Positions 40,065-49,639 of a DNA stretch of 64,000 nucleotides are shown in pieces; position 1 is the first letter of the stretch; every line of letters begins with the position of its first letter. Source of the DNA: Campylobacter sp. 19-13652 (GTDB lineage: Bacteria; Campylobacterota; Campylobacteria; Campylobacterales; Campylobacteraceae). The stretch spans positions 1,364,001 through 1,428,000 of the forward strand of contig NZ_AP024713.1 of NCBI RefSeq assembly GCF_019702925.1. The letters are read 5' to 3'. Position numbers and translations under genes: made by a program. The notes under the pieces were generated by a model that did not search any database, was not told the origin of the DNA, and saw only the letters and a program-made list of their open reading frames with translations.

Positions 40065-41876
40065 ATGTGCGGTATAGTCGGATTTATAGGAAATAAAGAG
40101 AAAAAAGATGTCGTTTTAAGCGGACTTAAAGAGCTTGAGTATAGAGGCTATGATAGTGCTGGAATGGCGGTGCTAAACGATGAGGAGATACGCTATTTTA
40201 AGGCTGTGGGCAAGCTAGAAAATCTAGCAAATAAAATGCAAGATGAGAGCTTTTTGGGCTTTGGCGTGGCGATTGGACACACTCGCTGGGCAACCCACGG
40301 CAAGCCCACGGAGATAAACGCCCATCCGCACCTAGGCGAGCATAGCTTTGTCGTGCATAATGGCATAATCGAAAACTACGCCGAGCTAAAAGATGAGCTA
40401 ATAAAAGAGGGCGTGCATTTTGCTAGCCAAACGGATACCGAGGTTATTGTCCATCTTTTTGAGTTAAATTTAAAGCAAGGTCTGGACGCTAAAAGTGCGT
40501 GGGAAGCGACGATAGCAAGGCTACGTGGGGCGTATGCGACGCTATTAATTAGTAAAACTGCGCCTGGGGTGATATTTTTTGCCAAGGACGCCGCACCGCT
40601 AGCTATCGCAAAGGATAGTGCTGGTGAGATATTTTTTGCTTCATCGGACGCTGCGCTTATTGGCGTGGCAAAGGAGGTGCTTTATTTAGAGGATAAAAGC
40701 CACGGATTTGCTAGCTTGGGCGAGATAAAAATTTACTCCGCAAATGGCGAGATTAAGCCTGCTTTTACCGCCCTGCCGCCTGATAAAAGCTACGCTCAAA
40801 AAGAGGGCTATCGCTACTTTATGGAAAAAGAAATTTACGAGCAAAGCAGCGTCATAGCAGACGCTTTAATGGGGCGAATAAAGGGCAGCGAGGTGGTGCT
40901 TGAGGGCGTTAGCGATGAGCTTTTGGGCGAGATTGATGAGATTATTTTATGTGCGTGTGGGACGAGCTATCACGCTGCACTTGTGGCTGGGTATTTATTT
41001 GAGCGTGTGGCTAGGGTGCGCTGCAAAATCGCCATTGCAAGCGAGTTTCGCTACAGCGAGCCGGTGCTAAATGAGCGCTCGCTTTTTATCGCCATTAGCC
41101 AAAGTGGTGAAACGGCTGACACTCTTGAAGCCCTAAAAATAGCTAAAGCGGCAAATTTAAAAAGCCTAGCCATCTGCAATGTAGATAACTCAAGCATGGT
41201 GCGTCTTGCGGACGCTTCGCTGCTAACGCGCGCTGGCATAGAAAAGGGCGTAGCGAGCACGAAAGCCTTTGCCACGCAGATTATCACGCTATGGCTTTTT
41301 GTGCTTAGGCTGGCTAGCTTTAAAGGCACTCTAAGGGGCGAGGCGCTAGAGCGTGAAATAACGGCGATTAAGCACATTCCTAGCGTGCTAAATATCGGCA
41401 ACGAACTGCAAGAAAAAATTCGCCGCATAAGCAAACACTATCTGCACGGACACGGCTTTTTCTTTATTGGACGAGATGTGTTTTACCCGCTTGCGCTTGA
41501 GGGGGCGCTAAAGCTAAAGGAGATTAGCTACCTGCACGCTGAGGGTTACCCGGCTGGCGAGATGAAGCACGGGCCAATTGCCCTAGCTGATGAGCGGCTT
41601 TTTTGCGTGGTGCTAATGCCAAAAAATCTACTTTATGAAAAGGTCAAAAGCAACGCCCAAGAACTGGCAGCAAGGGACGCAAATATTCTAGCCATTAGCC
41701 CAGATGAGTTTGAGTTAAGCGATGATTTTATCCGCACTTCAGCCCAGACGCACTATATGGCTGAGTTTTTTGAGATGATGATGGTGCTTCAAATTTTTGC
41801 GCTTGAAGTTTCTATTAGGCTGGGAAATGATGTGGATATGCCACGAAACCTAGCCAAAAGCGTAACTGTAGAGTAA
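40065..41876 (+). CDS. glmS: Glucosamine-6-phosphate synthase GlmS
   Basis: A 603-residue two-domain enzyme of normal length. The N-terminal glutaminase begins MCGIVGFIG, with Cys2 as nucleophile after Met removal, and has YRGYDSAGMAV and THGKPTEINAHPH. Two SIS sugar-isomerase domains follow (SQSGETADTLEALKIAK at about 345-361). The C-terminal MPRNLAKSVTVE is the family signature end. It makes glucosamine-6-phosphate from fructose-6-phosphate and glutamine for peptidoglycan and LOS. No glmS ribozyme is visible in the 41-bp upstream gap. Confidence 0.97.
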   Translation: MCGIVGFIGNKEKKDVVLSGLKELEYRGYDSAGMAVLNDEEIRYFKAVGKLENLANKMQDESFLGFGVAIGHTRWATHGKPTEINAHPHLGEHSFVVHNGIIENYAELKDELIKEGVHFASQTDTEVIVHLFELNLKQGLDAKSAWEATIARLRGAYATLLISKTAPGVIFFAKDAAPLAIAKDSAGEIFFASSDAALIGVAKEVLYLEDKSHGFASLGEIKIYSANGEIKPAFTALPPDKSYAQKEGYRYFMEKEIYEQSSVIADALMGRIKGSEVVLEGVSDELLGEIDEIILCACGTSYHAALVAGYLFERVARVRCKIAIASEFRYSEPVLNERSLFIAISQSGETADTLEALKIAKAANLKSLAICNVDNSSMVRLADASLLTRAGIEKGVASTKAFATQIITLWLFVLRLASFKGTLRGEALEREITAIKHIPSVLNIGNELQEKIRRISKHYLHGHGFFFIGRDVFYPLALEGALKLKEISYLHAEGYPAGEMKHGPIALADERLFCVVLMPKNLLYEKVKSNAQELAARDANILAISPDEFELSDDFIRTSAQTHYMAEFFEMMMVLQIFALEVSIRLGNDVDMPRNLAKSVTVE

Positions 41877-41902
41877 CGCCTCTTGTGCGGTTGCACTTTA
41901 AG

Positions 41903-42005
41903 CCAGCTCGTCTTACTTCCTATGCGTCGCCCTATTTAAATTTTGCTCAGCAGTTACCAATTATGGCAAATCCTATAGCAAATTTTAATTTGCCTTGCCT
42001 AGCTT
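41903..42005 (-). repeat. Structured intergenic repeat family 2, copy 3
   Basis: On the minus strand, GCTAGGCAAGGC precedes a stem of AATTTGCT and AGCAAA type. That stem encloses TTGCCA (complement of 41964-41969) pairing with TGGTAA (complement of 41954-41959); GGGCGACGCATAGG and GACGAGCTGGC follow. The hairpin pairs are conserved in shape but changed in sequence relative to copies 1 and 2. Confidence 0.65.
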
Positions 42006-42139
42006 TGCGATACTTCGCATATAGCCAGTCTGTGCGAAGCAATCTTTAGCCTGCGATTTAAAAATTTGTTAAATATCAGCGGTATTTCTAGTCTCGTCAA
42101 GTGGCGTCAGCAAACTAGCCTGGGACTACAAGCAATCAT

Positions 42140-42190
42140 TCCGTAAACGAGTAAGTGAAGCATACTATAAAGTAATGCGAGTGATGGATA
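42140..42190 (+). repeat. Modular intergenic repeat family 1, partial copy D
   Basis: CGTAAACGAGTAAGTGAAGCATA and AAGTAATGCGAGTGATGGATA correspond to the GTAAGCGAGTGAGC and GTGCGAGCGATGGATA ends of copies A and C. The front blocks are missing or unrecognisable. Confidence 0.55.
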
Positions 42191-42345
42191 TATAAAAAGG
42201 GGTGAAGTGACTTCGTAACTCAAGCCACACCCCTTAGCGTAAAATAAAAACAAATTTAAACTCAAATCACAAATCCAAAAACTCAAAGTTGCTATGGCTT
42301 AAGGATTTAATACAGGAAAAATTCTCACACAATCAGCGCATTACC

Positions 42346-42615
42346 CTACCCCTTGCGCAATATATTTCCAGATTTATCTAAGCAATAAATAACGTATGTA
42401 TGTTTAACTCCAGCCAAACCTCCGCTAAATCTACCAACACCATCAAATTTTAGCTCTATAACAATTTTGCCATTTTTGTTTATAGCGCCATATTTGTCGC
42501 CTATTTTCATCGCGGCCAAATCGCCGACAAAATCGCCTATCTCATCATAAATGGGGGCTGTGATGGTTTTACTATTTTCATCGGCTAAGCCATATTTGCC
42601 AGACATCTCATACAC
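42346..42615 (-). pseudogene. WG-repeat protein fragment
   Basis: About 89 residues carrying two to three WG-type repeats (GKYGLADENSKTITAPIYDEIG, then DKYGAINKNGKIVIELKFDGVG). The frame continues a few codons upstream of the GTG (PKDKKAL, still repeat-like) and then meets a stop at about 42639. No start with a ribosome site exists. WG-repeat proteins are normally several hundred residues with many repeats, so this looks like the 3' remnant of a larger, degraded gene. A separate expressed peptide cannot be excluded. Confidence 0.6.
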
Positions 42616-42752
42616 AAGCGCCTTTTTATCTTTTGGCTAAAGATTTCAAAAATATCAAAGCCATAAACGGGGCTAAAGCATCAAGCAAACAGAGCCAAAA
42701 TGGCTAAAGTTTTTTTATTTTCTCTTCTTTAAAATATCTAAAATCAATAAAA

Positions 42753-42771
42753 GTAGGCAGGGCAAGCCTAC
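42753..42771 (-). terminator. Rho-independent terminator after gltD
   Basis: GTAGGC (42753-42758) pairs with GCCTAC (42766-42771). On the minus strand the stem is followed by a TTTTATT tract, 10 bp after the gltD stop. Confidence 0.75.
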
Positions 42772-42781
42772 AAAAAGGGGC

Positions 42782-44131
42782 TTAGCTAAGAGCTTTTATA
42801 ATAGCCCTTGCAGCGGCTTTGCCCTGAGCTGCGGCGCTTACTACCAAATCAGCCCCCCTCACGCAGTCTCCGCCGGCATACACCCCAGCGCAAGATGTCT
42901 GCATATCATCACCTACTACTATGCGTCCAGCACCATCTAGCGCAACACCACAAGCAAGCAAAAAGCTAGGTGCCTCCACGCTAAACCCCAGCGCAAAAAC
43001 AACCACATCGCAGGCTAGATTAAACTCACTATTTGCCACTGCACGCACGCCACCATCGACCACTACGCTTTTTTGCAGCACTACCGCACTTACATTGCCA
43101 ACATCGTCCGTGATTAGTTCCTTTGGAACGACGTTAAACATAAAGTTAGCGCCCTCCTCCTCGGCATTTTGATACTCTTTTTTGCTACCACCCATTTCAT
43201 TTTTGCTACGGCGATACACGCAAGTAACGCTCTTTGCACCAAGCCTTAGGCTGCTACGTGCGCAGTCCATCGCCGTGTCGCCGCCACCTATTACAATCAC
43301 TCTTTTATCTTTTAAATTTATCCCTTCGCCTGCCCCATCAAGCCCCAGCTGAATAGCCGTAAGAAAATCAAGCGCACTAAAGCTTGAGTTTGCACCCTCT
43401 TTTGGTATGCCAGCACGCCTTGGCTTTCTAGCGCCGATACCGACAAATACGGCGTCGTGATTGTTCGCAATCTCCTCAAATTCTAAATCCTTGCCTACTT
43501 CACAGTTTAAATGAAGCTTTAACCTATCACCCAAAAGCTCAAATCTCCTCGTCACCACACTTTTATCCAGCTTAAACCCAGGTATGCCGTATCGCAAAAG
43601 CCCCCCAGCCGCAGGTGCTGCCTCGTACATACTCACGCCATATCCAGCTCGCAGCAGATATGTAGCGCAAGCTAGACTAGCAGGCCCCGAGCCGATAACT
43701 GCGACATTTTTGCCATTTGGCTCTAGCATAGGCACACGAAGTCCAGATGAGAGCCCCTCCTCCGTAATTGTGCTTTCAATCGCACCTATCATCACAGCAC
43801 CATAGCCATCAGCCAGCGTACAAGCCCCTTCGCACAGGCGCTCCTGAGGACAGACGCGCCCTGTAATCTCAGGGAAAGGATTGCTCTCATTGCTTAGCTT
43901 AAACGCAGCTTTTAAATTTGTGCTGGCTATTTGACGTAGCCAAAAGGGTATAAAATTCCCCAGCGGACAGGAGGCGTGGCAGAATGGATTTCCGCAGCCT
44001 ATACAGCGGCTTGCCTGCTCACTTGCTTTAGATGCGCCCAATATCTCGTACGTCTCGCAAAAATCCTGCACCCTGATACTTGCTTCTCTTTTTACCTGCT
44101 TGCCTCTGTTTAAATTTAAAAACTCCTGCAT
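42782..44131 (-). CDS. gltD: Glutamate synthase small subunit GltD
   Basis: A 449-residue FAD/NADPH subunit. The N-terminal cluster-binding region is CIGCGNPFCHASCPLGNFIPFW (about 42-63) and GRVCPQERLCEGAC (about 91-104). Two dinucleotide folds follow, AVIGSGPASLACA (about 145-157) and VIVIGGGDTAMDCARSS (about 270-286), and an FAD-binding TSCAGVYAGGDCVRGADLV lies near the end. It passes electrons from NADPH to the large subunit for ammonia assimilation. It starts 1 bp after gltB in the same transcript, which ends at the hairpin at 42753. Confidence 0.95.
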   Translation of the reverse strand: MQEFLNLNRGKQVKREASIRVQDFCETYEILGASKASEQASRCIGCGNPFCHASCPLGNFIPFWLRQIASTNLKAAFKLSNESNPFPEITGRVCPQERLCEGACTLADGYGAVMIGAIESTITEEGLSSGLRVPMLEPNGKNVAVIGSGPASLACATYLLRAGYGVSMYEAAPAAGGLLRYGIPGFKLDKSVVTRRFELLGDRLKLHLNCEVGKDLEFEEIANNHDAVFVGIGARKPRRAGIPKEGANSSFSALDFLTAIQLGLDGAGEGINLKDKRVIVIGGGDTAMDCARSSLRLGAKSVTCVYRRSKNEMGGSKKEYQNAEEEGANFMFNVVPKELITDDVGNVSAVVLQKSVVVDGGVRAVANSEFNLACDVVVFALGFSVEAPSFLLACGVALDGAGRIVVGDDMQTSCAGVYAGGDCVRGADLVVSAAAQGKAAARAIIKALS

Positions 44132-44132
44132 C

Positions 44133-47100
44133 TTAGTCCCCCTCGGCTGGATTTAGCGGAAGTCTAGTCATGTCTTTTGGCTTAACCAGCCAAAAATCCC
44201 TCACCGCATTTCTAAAATCATCAAGTATAGCCCTAGCCTTTGCACTACCAGTCTCAGCCTCAAAGCCGATTAATAGGCGCTTTAAGAAGTGCCTTACCTC
44301 GTCCATTTCGTCTATATCTATGCGTACAGCTACTACGAGTTCTTGATTTAGCTTATCGATAAACTCACGCTCTTTGTCGTAAATAAAGGCAAGTCCACCA
44401 GTCATACCGGCACCAAAATTTATCCCTGTTGCGCCCAAAATCGCCACTATCCCGCCAGTCATATACTCACATGCATGATCTCCTGCGCCCTCGATGACTG
44501 CGGTCGCACCGCTATTTCGCACGGCAAATCTCTCGCCCACGCTACCAGCCACGTAAAGCTTGCCTCCAGTTGCGCCGTAAAGGCAGGTATTACCAGCGCA
44601 GGCAAAGTCTTTACCGCTAATTTCTGGAGCGATGACTATGCGCCCTCCGCTCATGCCCTTGCCAACATAATCATTTGCCACGCCTTTTAAATATAGCGCC
44701 ACGCCACCAGCTAAAAATGCCCCCAAGCTCTGCCCAGCTGTGCCTTTTAAATTTATACGGATACTTTGGCTAGCTAGCCCAGTATCACCGTAGTATTTGG
44801 CTACTTCGCCGCTTATTAGTGCACCAAAGCTTCTGATTTGGTTGTGTATTTTTAGCTCAAGGACGCTTTTTTGGCTTGGCTCCTCTATGGTGCGGCGGAC
44901 TTTGGCTAGGACTATTTTTTCATACTCACCCTTGTCAAATGGCTTGTTAAACTCATCGCTATGCACGCTCGCGCCAGCAATGTGGTGTGTTAGCATAGAT
45001 AGGTCAAATTTATCGCTTAGCTCGCTTTTTTTCTGCACTAAAAGATCATTTCGCCCTACTATCTCATCAAGGCTAGTATACCCCATACTAGCTAGCTCTG
45101 CACGAACGTCCTCGGCCAGGAGAGTGAGATAATTTACTATGCGTTCAGCTGAGCCTACAAAATGCCCCCTAAGAGTCTCATCTTGCGTCGCCACGCCTAC
45201 GCTACAGCGATTTAGATGACAAATTCTAAGCACCTTACAGCCTAGTATTATAAGTGCTAGCGTGCCAAAGGCATAGCTTTCTGCGCCAAGAAGTGCAGCT
45301 TTTATGATATCTTTGCCGACTTTTAATCCGCCGTCGGTTTGTAGCTCTACTTTAGTGCGGAGTGAGTTTACTTTTAGTGCGTTGTGAGCTTCGATTAGTC
45401 CTAGCTCCCATGGATTGCCAGCAAATTTAATACTCCCCCAGCCAGCCGCACCTGTGCCGCCATCGCCACCGCTTATTATGATTTTATCCGCATAGCACTT
45501 AGCCACGCCAGCTGCTATCGTACCTACCCCTGCGCTTGAGACTAGCTTTACAGCGATTCTAGCACTTGGGTTTACCTGCTTTAAATCATATATAAGCTGG
45601 GCTAAATCCTCAATCGAATAAATATCGTGATGCGGTGGCGGAGAGATGAGCGTAACCCCAGGGGTAGTGTAGCGCAAGGTTGCAATTAGCGGCGTTACCT
45701 TGTACCCTGGTAACTGTCCGCCCTCGCCTGGTTTTGCGCCTTGGGCTAGCTTTATCTGGATTTCGCTCGCACTTGCTAGATATTCAGCTGTTACGCCAAA
45801 GCGTCCGCTGGCAATCTGCTTGATTTTTGAGTTTAGCTCACTTTTTAGGCGCTCCTTGGACTCGCCACCCTCGCCGCAGTTGCTCATGCCACCTATCATT
45901 GCCATAGCGCGCGCCATAGCCTCATGGGCTTCTGGGCTAATGGAACCTAGGCTCATGGCTGCGGTGTTAAAGCGCTTTAAAATCGCACTAGCTGGCTCGA
46001 CTTGGTCTATATTAATTGGCTTACGGTCTGATTTAATCTCTAAAAAATCCCTAATCATACGCTCCCCACGCCCTAATATAGCCATGCGAACTTTGTCATA
46101 ATCCTCCTTACTAGCGGTTATGCTTGTGCGATGAATTTGATTAATAAGCTCTGGTGTATAGTCGTGATATTCGTCGTTTTTAAGGTATCTATACTGTCCG
46201 CCCAAATTTATCCCATACACTCTATCGCAGTCTGCGTACGCCTCTTTGTGAGCCTTTTTGATACGAGCGTCTATATCGGCATATCCTAAACCGCCTATTA
46301 AGTTTACGCTTTTATTAAAGCACTCACTCGCTATCTCATCACCTAAGCCTATGATGTCAAAAAGCGCTGAGTTTTTATATGAGCTAATGGTTGAAATTCC
46401 CATTTTTGACATTATCTTAAGAAGTCCAGCATTTAGCGCGTGATGGGTGTTTTTTAGGGCTTGTTTTGCATTTTTGGCATAATCATCTAACACCGTAGCA
46501 TAAAGTAAATAAGGATACACAGCGCTTGCGCCATAAGCTATTAAAGCAGCACATGAATGAGAATCTAGTATCTCAGCACCAGCTGCTATTATGCTTACTA
46601 AATGGCGAAGTCCCAAAGCGCTAAGATGAGCATTCACTCGCCCAACGGCTAGTAGCATAGGTATAGCCACGCGCTCTTTAGACATATCTTCATCGCTTAG
46701 GATTATGATATGCACTCCATCATTTTTTACAGCTAGCTCCACGTCAACAGCTAAAGCATCAAGTGCCTCTTTTAGGCTTTTATTTTGCGTATAAGTCGTA
46801 CTAAAAAGTCTAAATTTAAACTCCGAATCATACCTAGGCGAGCTAGGATCTCCGTAGCTTTTAAGCGCCTCTAGCTTTTCGCTCATTAAAATAGGTGAGA
46901 TGGTCTTTATGCGCTTAGCATGCTCTGGGGTCTGGGCTAGGACGTTTCGCAGCTTACCAAAGGCGATGTTTAGGCTCATTACAACCATTTCACGAAGTGG
47001 GTCGATGGGCGGATTTGTAACTTGGGCAAATTTTTGCTTAAAAAAGTCGCTAAATCTGCGCTGATGATTAGAAAATGCCGCTAAAGTCGTGTCATCGCCC

Positions 47101-48545
47101 ATAGAGCCGGTCGCCTCTTTGCCACTTTCTGCCATAGCTGAGATTATCGTCTGCTTAAACTCCTGTGTAATCCCCACTGCACGCTGGCGCGCATTAAGCT
47201 CGCTTAGCTCATATGCGCTAAAATCCTCAAAACTAAGCTCCACATACTCCTCTAAATAGCGCATATTGCCTAGGTATTTATTGTAATTTGCTGAGCTTTT
47301 TATATAATCATTTATATCATTATTTTTAAGCACTCTGCCATGTTTTAAATCTATACCTATCATCTGTCCGCTTTGCAGTCTGCCACGCTCTAGAGTGTCT
47401 GCCTCGTCAATATCTAGCACGCCGTATTCACTTGCTATTAGCACTCGGCGGTCTTTGGTGATTATGTATTTTGCTGGGCGAAGTCCGTTTCTATCTAGCG
47501 CACAGGCTATATATCTGCCGTCTGTAAAACTCACCGCAGCTGGTCCGTCCCATGGCTCAAAGCTCACACTGCTATACTCATAAAAGCTTCTAAGTTTAGC
47601 GTCTGTGTGGGGGCTATTTTGCCATGGAGCTGGTATGAGATACCTAATAGCTTTAAAAAAATCCACGCCATTTTGCAGCAAAAATTCAAATGCGTTATCA
47701 AGGCTAGCACTATCGCTGCGGTCAGAGTTTGTAACAGGCAAAAGCCGCAAAAGCTCATCGTCGCTAAAGACTTCACTTTTAAAAGAGTACTGTTTTATGT
47801 TTAAATTTGTTCTATTTGCGTTTATTGAGTTTATCTCACCATTGTGCGCTATGGCACGAAAAGGCTGAGCTAAAGCCCACTTTGGCAGGGTATTTGTAGA
47901 AAATCTCTGATGAAATAGCGCAAAAGAGGTGGCAAATTCATCATTTGATAAATCCTTATAAAACGCCCTAATATGCGTTGGCATCACAAGCCCTTTATAC
48001 ACTATCACGTGCGATGAAAACGACGCTATATAAAGCCCCTTTTCATCACTATACGCACCTTGTGCCTCACGCCTAGCTAGATAACAAAGCGCATCAAAAC
48101 GCTCCTTTGCCACGACAGATGCCGCCTCTACAAACACCTGTGTAATGCGTGGCAGGGTAGAAAGCGCAAGCTCTCCTAGAACTGATTTATCAACTGGCAC
48201 ATCACGGATAAGAACGACTTTTAGGTCATTTTTAGCACAAATTTGCTCCAGCCTTTCTAATTGAGCATCATCATAACTAAAGCACATAGCCACAGCAAAC
48301 TGCTCTGTAAGTTCGACATTTGCGCGGCTTGCCTGCTTACGCAAAAACTCCACAGGAAGCCCAAAAAGTAGTCCACAACCATCGCCACTTTTCATATCAG
48401 CAGCTATCGCACCCCTGTGCATCATGCGCTCAAGTGCGGTAATGGCGTCCTTGGTGATAGCATGACTTGGCTCATTGTCGATATTTGCAAGCAGTCCAAA
48501 ACCGCAATTGTCCTTATCCATATATATTAGATTTTCTCTTTGCAT
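44133..48545 (-). CDS. gltB: Glutamate synthase large subunit GltB
   Basis: A 1470-residue enzyme of the usual size. A short propeptide (1-13) precedes Cys14 of the glutaminase domain (CGFGLLANI). The central and FMN domains follow, with PHHDIYSIEDLAQLIYDLKQVNP and GGDGGTGA at about residue 1010-1025, and the 3Fe-4S cysteines lie in ILGCKVLRICHLNRCSVGVATQ. The C-terminal GXGXG beta-helix is GGRIVIAPE and GATGGKLYVAGSVGERFAVRNSGATAVIEGAGDHACEYMTGG. It makes two glutamates from glutamine and 2-oxoglutarate. It is the first gene of gltBD; about 280 bp of AT-rich DNA upstream must contain its promoter. Confidence 0.97.
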   Translation of the reverse strand: MQRENLIYMDKDNCGFGLLANIDNEPSHAITKDAITALERMMHRGAIAADMKSGDGCGLLFGLPVEFLRKQASRANVELTEQFAVAMCFSYDDAQLERLEQICAKNDLKVVLIRDVPVDKSVLGELALSTLPRITQVFVEAASVVAKERFDALCYLARREAQGAYSDEKGLYIASFSSHVIVYKGLVMPTHIRAFYKDLSNDEFATSFALFHQRFSTNTLPKWALAQPFRAIAHNGEINSINANRTNLNIKQYSFKSEVFSDDELLRLLPVTNSDRSDSASLDNAFEFLLQNGVDFFKAIRYLIPAPWQNSPHTDAKLRSFYEYSSVSFEPWDGPAAVSFTDGRYIACALDRNGLRPAKYIITKDRRVLIASEYGVLDIDEADTLERGRLQSGQMIGIDLKHGRVLKNNDINDYIKSSANYNKYLGNMRYLEEYVELSFEDFSAYELSELNARQRAVGITQEFKQTIISAMAESGKEATGSMGDDTTLAAFSNHQRRFSDFFKQKFAQVTNPPIDPLREMVVMSLNIAFGKLRNVLAQTPEHAKRIKTISPILMSEKLEALKSYGDPSSPRYDSEFKFRLFSTTYTQNKSLKEALDALAVDVELAVKNDGVHIIILSDEDMSKERVAIPMLLAVGRVNAHLSALGLRHLVSIIAAGAEILDSHSCAALIAYGASAVYPYLLYATVLDDYAKNAKQALKNTHHALNAGLLKIMSKMGISTISSYKNSALFDIIGLGDEIASECFNKSVNLIGGLGYADIDARIKKAHKEAYADCDRVYGINLGGQYRYLKNDEYHDYTPELINQIHRTSITASKEDYDKVRMAILGRGERMIRDFLEIKSDRKPINIDQVEPASAILKRFNTAAMSLGSISPEAHEAMARAMAMIGGMSNCGEGGESKERLKSELNSKIKQIASGRFGVTAEYLASASEIQIKLAQGAKPGEGGQLPGYKVTPLIATLRYTTPGVTLISPPPHHDIYSIEDLAQLIYDLKQVNPSARIAVKLVSSAGVGTIAAGVAKCYADKIIISGGDGGTGAAGWGSIKFAGNPWELGLIEAHNALKVNSLRTKVELQTDGGLKVGKDIIKAALLGAESYAFGTLALIILGCKVLRICHLNRCSVGVATQDETLRGHFVGSAERIVNYLTLLAEDVRAELASMGYTSLDEIVGRNDLLVQKKSELSDKFDLSMLTHHIAGASVHSDEFNKPFDKGEYEKIVLAKVRRTIEEPSQKSVLELKIHNQIRSFGALISGEVAKYYGDTGLASQSIRINLKGTAGQSLGAFLAGGVALYLKGVANDYVGKGMSGGRIVIAPEISGKDFACAGNTCLYGATGGKLYVAGSVGERFAVRNSGATAVIEGAGDHACEYMTGGIVAILGATGINFGAGMTGGLAFIYDKEREFIDKLNQELVVAVRIDIDEMDEVRHFLKRLLIGFEAETGSAKARAILDDFRNAVRDFWLVKPKDMTRLPLNPAEGD

Positions 48546-48825
48546 ACTACCTCCGAGTTTAAAATATCCAGTAGGATTATGCCCTAAATTTTCTTAAAAT
48601 TATTTAAATACGTTAAATAGGCATTTATAATACATTTATGTATCATTACTTTACTTAATAAAATATTAAATAGACATTTATTATTTTAATTTATATTTGT
48701 GATAATATTTGAAGAAATTATCAACACTAAAGCGTGTTAAAAATTTTTAAATTTAAAATAAGTATAAGAATATTTTATAAATTAAAGCCGTCAGGGTTTT
48801 AAAAAGCTTAGTTAACCTAGATAAG
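48546..48825. promoter_or_regulatory. AT-rich upstream region of gltB
   Basis: 280 bp with no gene. CGGAGG lies just before the gltB start on the minus strand. The far end may hold termination signals of the DJ-1-like gene's right neighbour, but no unique promoter or operator stands out. Confidence 0.4.
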
Positions 48826-49311
48826 CTAACCAAGCCTTGAAATAATCAGCTCCCTTAGCCCAGCAGAAAACCCAACCGCACTAATGATATCATCGCTGCT
48901 AATAAAAGTCGTCTCACTTGCTACGTCGCAATACTCGCTCAGAGCATTTTTATATCCGCCGCGTATGACGGCACTTTTGCCCTTTAAAAAGCCAGCCCCG
49001 CCAAATAGCAAAACACCTAAATCAAGCCCCAGCTTAACCCTAGCAGACGACGAGCTACGAAGCCAAGATAAGAATATATCATCATGTCGCAAAGATAAAG
49101 CGCCCACGCCGCTAGGCACCACTAACACATCGCAGCCATAAAGGCTCTCGGCGCTAATGCTAGGCAAGACATGAATTCCATGCTCATCCATTATATCTGG
49201 CTTAAATGCGCAAACCTGCACGCTAGCCCCCTCAAGCGAGTGAAAAAACTCGTAAGCACTAGCAAAACTAGCCAGGTTAAACCTATCATAAACAATGATG
49301 GATATTTTCAT
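48826..49311 (-). CDS. DJ-1/PfpI family protein lacking the usual Cys
   Basis: A 161-residue protein of the DJ-1/PfpI (class I glutamine amidotransferase-like) fold. It opens ISIIVYDRFNLASFASAYEFF, and DVLVVPSGVGAL (61-72) precedes the nucleophile elbow. In most members the elbow has Cys in an S/V-C-xGA context. Here it reads LGLDLGVLLFGGAGFL (94-109), with Asp97 where Cys is expected. It is also short for the family (usually 180-190), ending soon after DDIISAVGFSAGLREL. It is unlikely to be an active hydratase or glyoxalase; a binding or stress-sensing role is possible. It is a single gene. Confidence 0.75.
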   Translation of the reverse strand: MKISIIVYDRFNLASFASAYEFFHSLEGASVQVCAFKPDIMDEHGIHVLPSISAESLYGCDVLVVPSGVGALSLRHDDIFLSWLRSSSSARVKLGLDLGVLLFGGAGFLKGKSAVIRGGYKNALSEYCDVASETTFISSDDIISAVGFSAGLRELIISRLG

Positions 49312-49639
49312 GTTGTCCCCTTTATAGATATGATTTTTACGGCACGATATTGGGAAGTATTTTTAGCTAAAAGTCGAAATATTATTATATTTTTGTGCTT
49401 TAAAAGACATAGATTAATGCAAAAATAGGCTCTATAAATTTAAACTTTATAAACTTATACACTAAAAACCAAAAAGCCAAAAAATGGCTATCGTTTTTAT
49501 CACTTAATAAATTTAAAACCGCATAGACAAGAATGGGTTTAAATCCAGTCTTTTGCTTTAAAAATCCTTAAGTATAATAAATTTAGCCGCACAAAAGACG
49601 GCTAAATCAAGCACAAAATATCGCACGACTAAAAATACA
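49312..49639. other. Spacer between dapD and the DJ-1-like gene
   Basis: 328 bp of AT-rich DNA. It contains the dapD terminator-like hairpin (49582-49606) and, near 49312-49325, the ribosome site of the DJ-1-like gene. No gene is evident. Confidence 0.5.
49582..49606 (-). terminator. Hairpin downstream of dapD
   Basis: TTTAGCCG (49582-49589) and CGGCTAAA (49599-49606) form a perfect 8-bp stem, followed on the minus strand by an AT-rich rather than pure T tract. Confidence 0.6.

Larger units (their letters stand above)
41877..42345. other. Repeat-containing spacer after glmS
   Basis: It holds repeat family 2 copy 3 (41903-42005, minus orientation), a decayed family 1 piece (42140-42190) and AT-rich filler. 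No gene is evident. Confidence 0.6.
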
